From Chloroflexota bacterium (GTDB lineage Bacteria; Chloroflexota; Anaerolineae; Anaerolineales; UBA11579): 42,407 nt of DNA. Shown in pieces: positions 13,596 through 22,138 of the stretch. Where the stretch lies: the NCBI GenBank assembly GCA_019456165.1, contig VRUJ01000039.1, positions 1-42,407 of the forward strand. Direction: 5' to 3'. The notes beneath the pieces are model-generated. The model was given only the letters and a program-made list of their open reading frames with translations. It was not told the DNA's origin and did not search any database. The translations under genes were made by a program, and so were the position numbers. The first letter of the stretch is position 1. Each line of letters opens with the position of its first letter.

Positions 13596-13716
13596 ATGCC
13601 CGCGTTTGTGGGATTTTATACAACCCACAACCAGTTTACCAATTAGCTTGATCTACTATTGTGAGCGTGTGCCTATCGACTTATTCAGATAAAACCACAC
13701 CTTATTCCCCCTGGTA

Positions 13717-13751
13717 AAAACTGGCTGTGCCCCAAGCGCTTAGCCAGTTTT
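13717..13751 (+). promoter_or_regulatory. hairpin in the rpsU leader
   Basis: AAAACTGGCT and AGCCAGTTTT form a perfect 10-bp stem around a 15-base loop, followed by a T-rich stretch. It could be an attenuator or an autoregulatory site for S21. Function inferred. Confidence 0.45.
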
Positions 13752-13815
13752 AGTTTAATCTGCCTGCCGGAAGAAACCCTCAGGTAGAAATTCACACACA
13801 AAGGAGGTGAGTTCT

Positions 13816-14034
13816 TTGCCCAAGGTCTCCCTACGATCTGGCGAATCACAACAGGCTTTATATTCTCGATTCCGCAAAGTAGTAACACGCAGCGGAGTAA
13901 TGAGTACTGTGCGCCGCAAACGCTGGTTTGTTTCCAAGAATGAATTGCGCCGCATCCAACGCAAAAAAGCTATTCGCCGCGCTCGCCGCCGCCAGCAAAA
14001 TTACCGCGACCGAGCCAGAGGCAAACGCCGCTGA
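13816..14034 (+). CDS. rpsU: 30S ribosomal protein S21
   Basis: Basic 72-residue protein of the small ribosomal subunit, placed next to the platform and needed for efficient initiation. PKVSLRSGESQQALYSRFRK at the start, then VVTRSGVMSTVRRKRWFVSK and a terminal Arg/Lys-rich helix, match bacterial S21. The TTG at 13816 is taken as start because AAGGAGGT lies 7-8 bases before it. The GTG at 13807 overlaps that ribosome site and cannot be used well. It has its own promoter, leader hairpin and terminator. Confidence 0.95.
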   Translation: MPKVSLRSGESQQALYSRFRKVVTRSGVMSTVRRKRWFVSKNELRRIQRKKAIRRARRRQQNYRDRARGKRR

Positions 14035-14065
14035 CCTCTTTAATAGTATTAAAGTATTAAATTCA

Positions 14066-14098
14066 AAACGGACACTCTTGAGAGTGTCCGTTTTTTTT
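14066..14098 (+). terminator. intrinsic terminator of rpsU
   Basis: Perfect 14-bp stem AAAACGGACACTCT / AGAGTGTCCGTTTT with a TG loop, then a run of Ts. Confidence 0.9.
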
Positions 14099-14135
14099 AT
14101 CTTTGAGCGCTAATCGCGCCAAGACAATTTTGTTC

Positions 14136-15011
14136 CTACTCTACCAACAGAGATTCAAATAATGCGTCCAGTAAAGATAAATCCGGGATAAAGCTGGGAT
14201 CAGCCTGGGCATTGAGCTGCTGCGCTATGTCGTCAACATAATTGGGGAAATTATCCGCGAAAGCCGCAAAATCATCCATTGGATAATCATCCCCAGTTTC
14301 AAGCAGGATGGGATTGGAGATAGGCAGGATCGCGGCTACGTAATAGGAACCATCGCTGGTCAGCCCTTGGAAAGTGTAGAACAAATCTTGGTTATTGATC
14401 GGCCAGTAAGATTGGCCGTGCTGTGTCAGGTAGCGCACACCGGACCCATTCTGGAAATCCAGGTAAGCTAGATGCGCCTCGATCAAAGATCCAGCATTCC
14501 ACATAGGTATGAAAGGCAGCGCGTCTACAGGCACGTTGGGTTTTTCTGAGAGCAGCCATTCTAGATCATCGATAACCTCCCCGACAAACGAATTCACACT
14601 CTGGAACTCGCTCACCGGAAATACCATGATGCGCGCTTCGTGAAAAGTATCTGCCAGAACGTAACCATCGAAATTGAATTGAAGGTGCTGCGGAGCTACC
14701 ATCCCGGGCATAACCTCTTGGTCTGTCACTGCTGCGATTGTCTCCGGGATAACTTGGTTGGCGATAGAGTCATCGAATGAAAAACTAACGCCCTCAAAAT
14801 CCACATCTGGTGGGGGTGGAGGTTCGGTGGGTTGGTCTGCAGGGGGTTGCGTCACCTCTCCCCCAGGCTGGATATCTGGTTGAGACTCTGTCTCAACAGC
14901 TTGGGTGGCTTCACTTCCTGGTAAACTACACGCCAGGATACTGAATAGGATAACCAGCACACCGGTATATAAAGCTATATTTCGTCGTTTTCTTTCTTCG
15001 CTAGGTACCAT
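14136..15011 (-). CDS. lipoprotein of unknown function
   Basis: 291 residues. A basic start (EERKRRN), a hydrophobic stretch and the lipobox ILAC with Cys28 mark a lipoprotein anchored outside the membrane. Residues about 30-70 form a Pro/Glu/Gln-rich spacer (TQPPADQPTEPPPPPDVDFE). A globular domain of about 220 residues follows (DFEGVSFSFDDSIANQVIPE, FHEARIMVFPVSEF, LFYTFQGLTSDGSYYVAAI). I recognise no enzyme motif. Similar spacer-plus-domain lipoproteins are frequent in Anaerolineae. It converges on rpsU and shares no operon with the genes to its right. Confidence 0.65.
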   Translation of the reverse strand: MVPSEERKRRNIALYTGVLVILFSILACSLPGSEATQAVETESQPDIQPGGEVTQPPADQPTEPPPPPDVDFEGVSFSFDDSIANQVIPETIAAVTDQEVMPGMVAPQHLQFNFDGYVLADTFHEARIMVFPVSEFQSVNSFVGEVIDDLEWLLSEKPNVPVDALPFIPMWNAGSLIEAHLAYLDFQNGSGVRYLTQHGQSYWPINNQDLFYTFQGLTSDGSYYVAAILPISNPILLETGDDYPMDDFAAFADNFPNYVDDIAQQLNAQADPSFIPDLSLLDALFESLLVE

Positions 15012-15110
15012 AATTGATCCTCCTCGTTACATCTCCATTATACCAATTTCCCCTCCAATCACCAAAAGAGCTACCAATTCAATTGAGCGGCTCATATCTT
15101 CTAACAAATC

Positions 15111-16400
15111 TTATTTGGCCGTTACACTCAACTCTTTTACCTGTATGTAAGGAACTTGGCCTTCAAAAAATCCGCTGATCTCTTCCCGCTCTTTGCTTAT
15201 CTCTGTGATCCCTTGCAAGGCTTCAAAAACATTCCCAGCCAACATCACATCCTTCACCCGCCCTGCCAGCTTGCCGTTCTCTATCTTATATCCAGCAAAC
15301 AAATTCACAGAAAAATCACCGCTGATCGGATTCCCTTGACCTAAACCCAAATAACTGTGTGCCATCAACCCCAACTCAATCCCTGCGATCATATCTTCAA
15401 TAGCTGTATCCCCCGGGCTGACCATCAGGTTCGTCCATGTCCGTTTTGAGCCGTGTCCTGTTGGCTGCGTTCCAACGCGTGCAGCTGTATCCAGATCATA
15501 AATAAAATTCTTCAACAAACCTTTCTCGATCAGAGGTGTAACTTTTCTAATCGTCCCTTCATCATCCACCGCGCTCGTTCGAGATCCAAAATCCACAAAT
15601 GGATCATCAACCACTGTAAATCGCTCATCGGCGATCTTCTCCCCCAGTTTATCCTTCAAGGGAGAGGTCCCCAATAAAACATTTTTTCCATCCACAGCAA
15701 ACATCAAGGACAAAAACAAAGCCGCCGCCCCGCGAGGGGTAAAGATAACCGGCATTGCTGCGGATTCAATCGGCACGATTTCCTCCGCTCTCTTAAAATG
15801 GGTGATAGCCTGTTCAGCGATCTCTTCAGTATCCAGTTCCCTCTTTTTTTGCCCCACCTGATGCCAGGCCCACAACATATCTGTGCCCCGGATCAAGTTC
15901 CCGCCAGAAGCGATACCAAAGCTGGTATGTTCTTGAGAATATGTGGCCCCTTTGGAGTTAGCATAATCCACCTGACTGATAGTCCGATTTACTTCTGTAA
16001 AACCAAGGATTTCTGGATTATATGCCTTAATCATCTCCATCATACCTTTTCCCATATGGATCATCTCGGGTTTTTCCAGGTCCAATAACTTTGGGTCATA
16101 TATCTTCACAGGATCAAGCTCTTGGGCATCAGGGATCTCAAAATGTACCGGGATGCCAAATTCAGCCGCTTCCATTGCCCGGTTAACCACCCCCTCAACA
16201 TCGTTCGGGTCTGTTGTGCTGGAAGCCCCCAATTTACCATCCACAATTACCTTGAGCTCAATCGTCGTCCGCTGGGAAGATTCTGCTGATTTCAAACGGT
16301 CGTTCTCAAATTCCACCGCGCTGGTCTCTGCTGAAACCATTGTCACCTGCGCCCCGTTAGCTTTTTCCATCGCTTTCTTTACGATTTCCTCGGCAATCAT
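15111..16400 (-). CDS. tldE: TldE/PmbA, non-catalytic partner of the TldD protease
   Basis: 429 residues, the usual size. TldD and TldE form a heterodimeric metalloprotease, known from microcin B17 and CcdA processing and quinohaemoprotein maturation. Visible family blocks are VDYANSKGATYSQEHTSFGI (mid), AMPVIFTPRGAAALF, VDDPFVDFGSRTSAVDDEGT and LIEKGLLKNFIYDLDTAARV. RTWTNLMVSPGDTAIEDMI follows near the C-terminus. It lacks a HExxxH motif, as expected of TldE. The ATG overlaps the stop of tldD (ATGA), so the two are coupled. No change in key blocks was seen. Confidence 0.9.
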   Translation of the reverse strand: MIAEEIVKKAMEKANGAQVTMVSAETSAVEFENDRLKSAESSQRTTIELKVIVDGKLGASSTTDPNDVEGVVNRAMEAAEFGIPVHFEIPDAQELDPVKIYDPKLLDLEKPEMIHMGKGMMEMIKAYNPEILGFTEVNRTISQVDYANSKGATYSQEHTSFGIASGGNLIRGTDMLWAWHQVGQKKRELDTEEIAEQAITHFKRAEEIVPIESAAMPVIFTPRGAAALFLSLMFAVDGKNVLLGTSPLKDKLGEKIADERFTVVDDPFVDFGSRTSAVDDEGTIRKVTPLIEKGLLKNFIYDLDTAARVGTQPTGHGSKRTWTNLMVSPGDTAIEDMIAGIELGLMAHSYLGLGQGNPISGDFSVNLFAGYKIENGKLAGRVKDVMLAGNVFEALQGITEISKEREEISGFFEGQVPYIQVKELSVTAK

Positions 16401-17497
16401 TGCTGGCCTCCTACTACACAGTTTTGTATCCGGATTGGCGGTCCTCCTAGCCCAACTCGCAGCGGCATCTGACCGCCTTTACCGCAGCCCCCTGGCCCGT
16501 TCGGCCACCAGGACACTTCATCCCCGATCATATCAATATTCATCATCGTCTCAAAAACGTTTCCAGTCAGTACCACATCCCGTACTAACTCTGCGATTTC
16601 ACCGTTCCGGATCATGTATCCATAATCAACGCTAAATGTGAACATCTCCATCGCTGTCTGACCCCCCTTAAAACCAACCGCATACACACCTAGTTCAATG
16701 TCTTTGAACATATCTTCAAACTTATCCGGCCCCTTATCTAAATAGGTGTTGGTCATCCGCACCAGGGGTGGGTGCTGGAACTCAACCGCTCTGGCGTTTC
16801 CCGTAGGTTCTTCGCTCATCTTGGCCGCAGATTCACGCGAATGCAGCCTCCCTACCAAATGGCCGTCTTTAATCAGATAATTTTCTCGGGTGGGAGTCCC
16901 CTCATAATCGAACTTATGAGTACCCAGTTTACCAGGCATGGCCCCATCATCAATAATGTTCAAATTATCTACCCCAAAACGTTTTCCTATCACCATCAAT
17001 TCTCGCATTTTGGGATTTTCGTCCACAAAATCAGCCTCGCTCAGGTGACCGAAAGCCTCATGTGTAAACAATCCTGAAACGAAGTGATCGGCGACCACCG
17101 AATACGTGCCTCCCTGCACTGGAGGAGCGGATAGCAATTCGACCGCTCTTTTTGCTGCCGCCTCCGCATCTTTATGAAAATTTTCAACACTTTGGAACCC
17201 ATCCGCCCCGCCCCCAATTCGCCTGTTAGTTTGTACTAGATCCCCATCCCGCGCTATACCAGCAACGGCCATATTCACATCCGGGGTTTCCTCTTCGATA
17301 TAGGCGCCTTCGGAATTCGCAAACCAAGATTTCTTAAAACTGTCTGCATATCCAACATCGCTAGATTGGATTTTTTCGTCATAATTCAAGACGATCTTGC
17401 ATAACAAGGCTCCTTTCCCTAACAACAAATTTGAATTGAAACCAGTATAATAAGCTGACCGGAATCCCAAATTGATTATACTATCCTTCACCCACAC
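16397..17497 (-). CDS. tldD: TldD zinc metalloprotease, N-terminally short
   Basis: The catalytic part is clear: FTHEAFGHLSEADFVDEN contains the zinc motif HExxxH, and GPGGCGKGGQMP near the end provides the conserved Cys. Full-length TldD is about 460 residues with an N-terminal domain of roughly 110-120 residues that is missing here. The frame begins inside that domain (KIVLNYDEKIQSSD). A GTG at 17497 has GGAGG 7 bases upstream and is the best start; a TTG at 17503 is too close. Either the gene has lost its 5' end or an unusual short form is made. Only 135 bases separate it from the divergent gene, so no room is left for the missing part. Confidence 0.8.
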   Translation of the reverse strand: MWVKDSIINLGFRSAYYTGFNSNLLLGKGALLCKIVLNYDEKIQSSDVGYADSFKKSWFANSEGAYIEEETPDVNMAVAGIARDGDLVQTNRRIGGGADGFQSVENFHKDAEAAAKRAVELLSAPPVQGGTYSVVADHFVSGLFTHEAFGHLSEADFVDENPKMRELMVIGKRFGVDNLNIIDDGAMPGKLGTHKFDYEGTPTRENYLIKDGHLVGRLHSRESAAKMSEEPTGNARAVEFQHPPLVRMTNTYLDKGPDKFEDMFKDIELGVYAVGFKGGQTAMEMFTFSVDYGYMIRNGEIAELVRDVVLTGNVFETMMNIDMIGDEVSWWPNGPGGCGKGGQMPLRVGLGGPPIRIQNCVVGGQQ

Positions 17498-17584
17498 CCT
17501 CAATCCTCCAAAGTATTTTTCCTATTTATATTAATTTATACCCCTTTTCTCCACCTACATGGTTTCGTAACAACCCCCAAATGA

Positions 17585-17590
17585 TATAAT
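17585..17590 (+). promoter_or_regulatory. -10 element of the discoidin lipoprotein gene
   Basis: TATAAT about 50 bases before the ATG at 17639. The -35 region (TTTCGT) matches poorly. Confidence 0.35.
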
Positions 17591-17638
17591 AGCGTTAGCA
17601 TTTAGCATCTATGGAAATTCCATTTTGGCCGAAAAAAT

Positions 17639-19165
17639 ATGAAAATCAGTCATAAACTGCTATTCACCCTATTCTGCCTCCTGCTAACTAATTGCTCACC
17701 TCAGCCATCAACTACCCAAATCACACAAGCACCCATCCCCACCCGCAGACCTCAAATTGTTGAAGCAACTCAGGCAGCAACGGTTCAAGCGCAGCCCTCT
17801 GCCTCCTCCACTTATCCATCCCCAGACTTAGATCACCAACCGCTCTATTGGTTCGCGCCCCTGCCCCCCATGCCTACCGATACAGGCCGCCCGTTTATAG
17901 GATCAGAAGATTTCATGACCCTTTTCAATCCTGGCGCGCCCTGGGAAACTGCTGCAGGGTATATTCAGGTTTTCAAGTTGTATGGAGAATGGGTCGCTTA
18001 CCATGCAACCGATGCCCAACTTAGACAAGCGGTAACGGATATACAGCGCCGTGGGCTTGCCCTTGCGGTAGAAGCCGGACCGCTGAACGCACCACCGGAG
18101 TGTGGGGAGGGTGTGGAGGGTTTCGCCGGAACCTCTGAAGGCCAGATCATCGCCGAGAGGATTCAAAACGCTGGCGGCACAATTGATTTTATCGCTATGG
18201 ATGAACCTTATTTCTACGGACATTTTTACGATGGTCCCAATGCTTGTAAATGGTCGGATGTGGAAATAGCTGAAGGTGTGGATGAGTTTATCCAGTTTAT
18301 GCGCGGCTTTTTTCCAGTTGTGATCATTGGGGATACAGAGCCGTTAGCTGGACCCACAACCGCGGCGGATTATACAGATTGGCTGCTAACATTCCGCGAG
18401 GTCGCGGGTTACGACCTGGCCTTCCTACACATGGATATTGATTGGAGCCGCGTTACCTGGCCAGGAGAGGTCAAAGAGATCGAAGAATTCGGTCAGCAGG
18501 AAGGTATCCCCATCGGTCTGATCTATACGGGTAATTTTGGCGATCCCGACGACGAAACCTGGCTGTCCATTAGCGGGGAGCGCGTAAAGCGCTACGAAAT
18601 AGACACCGCTGGTAATCCAGCACACATCCTCTTCCAATCTTGGCACGACCATCCTGATTTTGTGCTCCCCGAAACCGAAGCTTACACCTACACCAATTTC
18701 ATCGTTACCTATTTTGAAGCTCGTGAATCCTTGGGCTTTCGACGCGAAGGTTTGGCCGCAAATTTGGCTTTCGGAAGACCGGTGCGGGCCTCACGCATTG
18801 CCAGCGGGTTTGACCCCAGTTTAGCAGTGGATGGTGATTCGGGCACCTTGTGGAGTGCAGGTGAATTCCCCACCCAATGGATCGAGATCGACTTGGAAGC
18901 TCCCCGGAATATTCTAGAGATCCGCCTGATACCCAGCCAATATCCCGCGGGTAACACCGTTCACAGAGTATTTGGCAAAGGGCCGGCCACCTCCAACCAA
19001 TTTATTCTGCTTTACACCTTCCAAGAATATACCGAAGATTCCCAACTCCTGGTTTACACTCCCTCCGAGTCCTGGGAGGGATACGATACAATCCGCATTG
19101 AAACCATCCTCAGTCCTTCTTGGGTCGCCTGGCGTGAGATACAGATTATCGACGCGGGGGATTAA
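17639..19165 (+). CDS. lipoprotein with TIM-barrel-like and discoidin domains
   Basis: 508 residues. A hydrophobic start and LLLTNC (Cys19) suggest a lipoprotein, although Asn at -1 is not the classical lipobox. A Thr/Pro/Gln spacer reaches about residue 65. The middle (about 70-370) has barrel-like strands (FIAMDEPYFYG, LAFLHMDIDWSRV, PIGLIYTGNFGD, HILFQSWHDHPDF). The DEP pair in the first is typical of glycosidase-type barrels. The last 120 residues (GRPVRASRIASGFDPSLAVD, WIEIDLEAPRNILEIRLI, WVAWREIQI) are an F5/8 type C (discoidin) domain that binds carbohydrates. A cell-surface sugar-acting role is likely but unproved. Confidence 0.7.
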   Translation: MKISHKLLFTLFCLLLTNCSPQPSTTQITQAPIPTRRPQIVEATQAATVQAQPSASSTYPSPDLDHQPLYWFAPLPPMPTDTGRPFIGSEDFMTLFNPGAPWETAAGYIQVFKLYGEWVAYHATDAQLRQAVTDIQRRGLALAVEAGPLNAPPECGEGVEGFAGTSEGQIIAERIQNAGGTIDFIAMDEPYFYGHFYDGPNACKWSDVEIAEGVDEFIQFMRGFFPVVIIGDTEPLAGPTTAADYTDWLLTFREVAGYDLAFLHMDIDWSRVTWPGEVKEIEEFGQQEGIPIGLIYTGNFGDPDDETWLSISGERVKRYEIDTAGNPAHILFQSWHDHPDFVLPETEAYTYTNFIVTYFEARESLGFRREGLAANLAFGRPVRASRIASGFDPSLAVDGDSGTLWSAGEFPTQWIEIDLEAPRNILEIRLIPSQYPAGNTVHRVFGKGPATSNQFILLYTFQEYTEDSQLLVYTPSESWEGYDTIRIETILSPSWVAWREIQIIDAGD

Positions 19166-19347
19166 GAGGTACTGTGGCAAGCCGCGACGAACCCGAAGAG
19201 TCGAATTGAGTTTATTCTAGAATTTGAAATCAAACTAAAGTTTCACAAGCTAGGCGATTTTAACTTTGACGCGTCAATGATCGTAACCAACATTAACAAA
19301 TCGCGCTGCGTACCCTCCGAGCGAAGCTTGGTCGGCTGCAAACAGAA

Positions 19348-20223
19348 TTAGGAGGCGGTTTTTCGTGCAATGGCTCTGTCTTTGAACCAGCGCACAAAAT
19401 CAGGAAAAGTTTGCTTGTCAATAATCTCACCCAATTCAAGAACATACAAATACTCGTGCCTAGAAAAGTAAATGGCCACGTTAGCAATTTCTGGTTTCGG
19501 TCTCAGTTTACCGACCCCTGCAATTTCGTGCAAAACGTAGTACCCTATCAGTTGATCAAAGTATTTTCTCTGAAATTCAAGTTTCTTCGTAGTCTTAATA
19601 TCAATGATTGTGTCGTCAATGACCAAATCTACATCCGCCCCGCCCACTAATTTGGAGCCCTCCCCGAAGGTAGGATTCAGCAAGCATAACTCTCGTGCCC
19701 TAAACATCTCCGGATTGACAATTGAGACTAGATTTCGCAAGTCAGCCACATCTTCATTGTGTACAGTTCCAATATTCGGGTCTACGAATCCAGCTCGATA
19801 GATGGGGTCCAATTGGGCCAGAAGGAGAGTGGTCTCTATTACTACATCTGTCATTTCACCAGAAGAAAGATAGTTTGAGTGAACCTCTTTGGCTTGCTTA
19901 ATTATTCTCTGAACTTTTTTGGTTTGCTCAGTCTCAGTGAATGATATCTTCTTAGTATCTGCATTCAACACGACATTTGTGAGCAGGGGCGACAGTGGGT
20001 GACTAATTGAATTCTCAGCAACCCATCGTCTAGCGAGTGCATCCGGGTTGAGATGCTGCAAATAGAATCGCAGCAAATAGTCAAATGCCGTACCTACCAA
20101 ACTGTAGCGTTTCGTCAAGGGGGGAGCCAACAAATCTTTTTTTGCTAGGAACTTCGGCTTCTTGAATTCTTGCCGAAATCGCGCCTTAACATCCTTATTA
20201 CGTAAAAATGAGGTTAAACTCAT
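19348..20223 (-). CDS. PD-(D/E)XK nuclease-family protein
   Basis: 291 residues with the start at ATG 20223, chosen because AGGGAG precedes it; an alternative TTG start 24 bases upstream lacks one. The C-terminal half contains LVGGADVDLVIDDTIIDIKT, where Asp, then Asp-x-Lys (DIK) fit the PD-(D/E)XK nuclease signature. It is followed by the helix KLEFQRKYFDQLIGYYVLHE with Gln and Tyr as in RecB-like nucleases. The N-terminal half is helical and unknown (AFDYLLRFYLQHLNPDALAR). It heads a small AT-rich island with another nuclease and a HEPN-type gene, so a role in phage or plasmid defence is possible. Confidence 0.65.
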   Translation of the reverse strand: MSLTSFLRNKDVKARFRQEFKKPKFLAKKDLLAPPLTKRYSLVGTAFDYLLRFYLQHLNPDALARRWVAENSISHPLSPLLTNVVLNADTKKISFTETEQTKKVQRIIKQAKEVHSNYLSSGEMTDVVIETTLLLAQLDPIYRAGFVDPNIGTVHNEDVADLRNLVSIVNPEMFRARELCLLNPTFGEGSKLVGGADVDLVIDDTIIDIKTTKKLEFQRKYFDQLIGYYVLHEIAGVGKLRPKPEIANVAIYFSRHEYLYVLELGEIIDKQTFPDFVRWFKDRAIARKTAS

Positions 20224-20295
20224 GGGCTGTGCTCCCTTTCTGTTCAAAGTGTTGAACGATTCAAATCAGACTTCTACGGAAAAGGCTGAATGAAA

Positions 20296-21039
20296 TTAAT
20301 TATTGATGGGTAAAACTATATCTCCGGATACCTCTCTACACGTATTTTTCTCTAGATCAATCTCAAGAATATGAACACCTTGTAATAAATGCCTATTGGT
20401 TCTGAAATAGTATTCTGCCAGTGTCTCATCTCTTTTCGGATGAACATCTTTTCTCATTACTACAAAACGATATTTATCATCAGGAAGAAAAGATAAATAA
20501 AATACAGCTTCATTGGTAAATCCCATTTTTGCGCTTGGGACATTTCCAGTTTTTGTCCAAGAGTAGTTCTTACACTCACCAACATACTTCATATCAGATG
20601 ACGCTAAATCGAATTTATGTTCCTTTGGTGGATTGCCAATAAATTTTGGCGATTCTAAATGGAAATCAATCGAAAATCTCTTAGAGAGTAATTTCGCCGC
20701 GAATATTTGAAATTGCTTCCCCTTTGCAGGGTTCAGACTATTTTCCGAAATAATTTTTTTCTTCTTTTGCCTGATTTCACTTCTTCCAATTCGCCGAAAA
20801 CGAACATATTCATCATGCTGGTCTACCTCGTCTACTTGCCATCCTGCCGCTAGCCAAGATTGCGCATGGGGGTGTTGCTTAGGCGAACTCGGATTAGCCC
20901 ACCAAGCTCGATGTACGTATGCACTTTTCGGTAAATTTGAATCTAGAATAGTTCGTATTTCGTCAAACGTAATAGTCTTTTCTACTACATCTGATCGAAT
21001 ACTATTGAGAAAATTATTGAGGCTACTGTACTTTTTCAT
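20296..21039 (-). CDS. DUF7662-like domain fused to PD-(D/E)XK endonuclease domain
   Basis: 247 residues. Residues about 1-85 (NNFLNSIRSDVVEKTITFDE, ILDSNLPKSAYVHRAWWANP, SWLAAGWQVDEVDQHDEYVR) match the small domain I know as DUF7662, found fused to restriction-type enzymes. From about 105, GKQFQIFAAKLLSKRFSIDF and HKFDLASSDMKYVGECKNYS give a helix, then Asp and Glu-Cys-Lys (ECK) as in PD-(D/E)XK endonucleases. The likely role is DNA cleavage in defence. No methyltransferase is near, so a classical restriction pair is not present. AT-rich compared with flanking genes. Confidence 0.7.
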   Translation of the reverse strand: MKKYSSLNNFLNSIRSDVVEKTITFDEIRTILDSNLPKSAYVHRAWWANPSSPKQHPHAQSWLAAGWQVDEVDQHDEYVRFRRIGRSEIRQKKKKIISENSLNPAKGKQFQIFAAKLLSKRFSIDFHLESPKFIGNPPKEHKFDLASSDMKYVGECKNYSWTKTGNVPSAKMGFTNEAVFYLSFLPDDKYRFVVMRKDVHPKRDETLAEYYFRTNRHLLQGVHILEIDLEKNTCREVSGDIVLPINN

Positions 21040-21201
21040 CGAAATATATTTTTATTAACAATCTAAAAAATACTTTACCGTCTCGCTGACTTTTGCAAGA
21101 CTTGCCCATTTCATTATAGTGGATATCATGTAAAAATCGCGCTGCTAATCAGAACCGTAGACTGGTGGGATTTTCGCGGGAGTCTGGAATTTCTTTTTTT
21201 T

Positions 21202-21948
21202 TTATCCCTCACTATCTTCGCGAATTTCATCGACAAATTCATGTCCTAAATCGGTTAATTCAAAATAACCCATAGTCATTGGGGGATAAGAATCGCGCCA
21301 AACATCACGCATTTCTTGAGCATCAGGTACATAATCTTCTTCATAGTAACGAACTAAATCAAGGTCAAATAGAGCATCAATTTGATGGTCGAGAATTGCA
21401 TAACGTTCAAAAAGGCTGTCTCGTAACCCTTCAATATCACCCTCCGGATAACCTGGACCTTCCAACGATGACAACAAATTCAACAATTGTTCTTTGCTGT
21501 CGAATGAGCCTGATTTTACTAATCCTTTCACACCACCAATATCAGAAAAACTAAGGAAAGACGCATCAATTAAATCTAATAATTCACTAGCGAGAATCAG
21601 AATCCTTAAGCTAATACGTTTGTCAATCTTGCTTCCATCGTGGGCGGTATAATTACGATAGTAAACAAACACTCCATCGAAAAAAGATTCTGCTTGTGTT
21701 TGTAAATCTTCACCAAGTGGTATTCTAAGTTTTATAACTTGTTTCTTATCCCCAATTCGGAATAATGTTTTTACGAGGGTACGCCCATATATTTTAGCAG
21801 TATCTTTTACTCGCCCTTTTTCCTTTAGTGCCTTTTCAACCAAAATCATTGCTTCGTGAGCAGAAGGTTTATAGTATCCATCTTCCCACAAAGGCATGCA
21901 ATGTTTTTTTATTCTTGGACTTAGTAGTTCATTTATGTCGAAATCCAT
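21202..21948 (-). CDS. HEPN/TIGR02391 (Ymh)-like protein
   Basis: 248 residues. MDFDINELLSPRIKKHCMPL and LWEDGYYKPSAHEAMILVEK resemble the HPxIxxxxxxLFxxGHYxxAVxEA opening of the TIGR02391/Ymh family. FFDGVFVYYRNYTAHDGSKI then contains Arg-x4-His (RNYTAH), the catalytic motif of HEPN ribonucleases. Members are common in defence islands, usually as toxins or abortive-infection effectors. The C-terminal 90 residues (YEEDYVPDAQEMRDVWRDSY) are specific to this protein and end in a helix-turn-helix-like stretch (YFELTDLGHEFVDEI). No matching antitoxin was found. RNase activity is inferred from the motif. Confidence 0.65.
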   Translation of the reverse strand: MDFDINELLSPRIKKHCMPLWEDGYYKPSAHEAMILVEKALKEKGRVKDTAKIYGRTLVKTLFRIGDKKQVIKLRIPLGEDLQTQAESFFDGVFVYYRNYTAHDGSKIDKRISLRILILASELLDLIDASFLSFSDIGGVKGLVKSGSFDSKEQLLNLLSSLEGPGYPEGDIEGLRDSLFERYAILDHQIDALFDLDLVRYYEEDYVPDAQEMRDVWRDSYPPMTMGYFELTDLGHEFVDEIREDSEG

Positions 21949-22076
21949 GATAGTTCAAACTTATCAAATGGATCTTAGCCACACAACTAATAGGTTCTCT
22001 GATAGATATTCATAATACCATGTATTTGGCGATTCGACTTAATCAGGTCATTCACCATCCAAATACGAAGGATAAA

Positions 22077-22107
22077 CGAAAAACCCCGCAGTAATCTGCA
22101 GGGTTTC
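22077..22107 (-). terminator. intrinsic terminator of fhs
   Basis: On the minus strand AAACCC-TGCAG / CTGC-GGGGTTT with an ATTA loop and trailing Ts, about 30 bases after the fhs stop. Confidence 0.8.
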
Positions 22108-22138
22108 TTAAATTCATTAAATTTCTTATACGTTCCCT

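Noticed and set aside
13807..13815. GTG start for rpsU
   Set aside because: It overlaps the ribosome site; TTG at 13816 is at correct spacing and gives the family's usual N-terminus.
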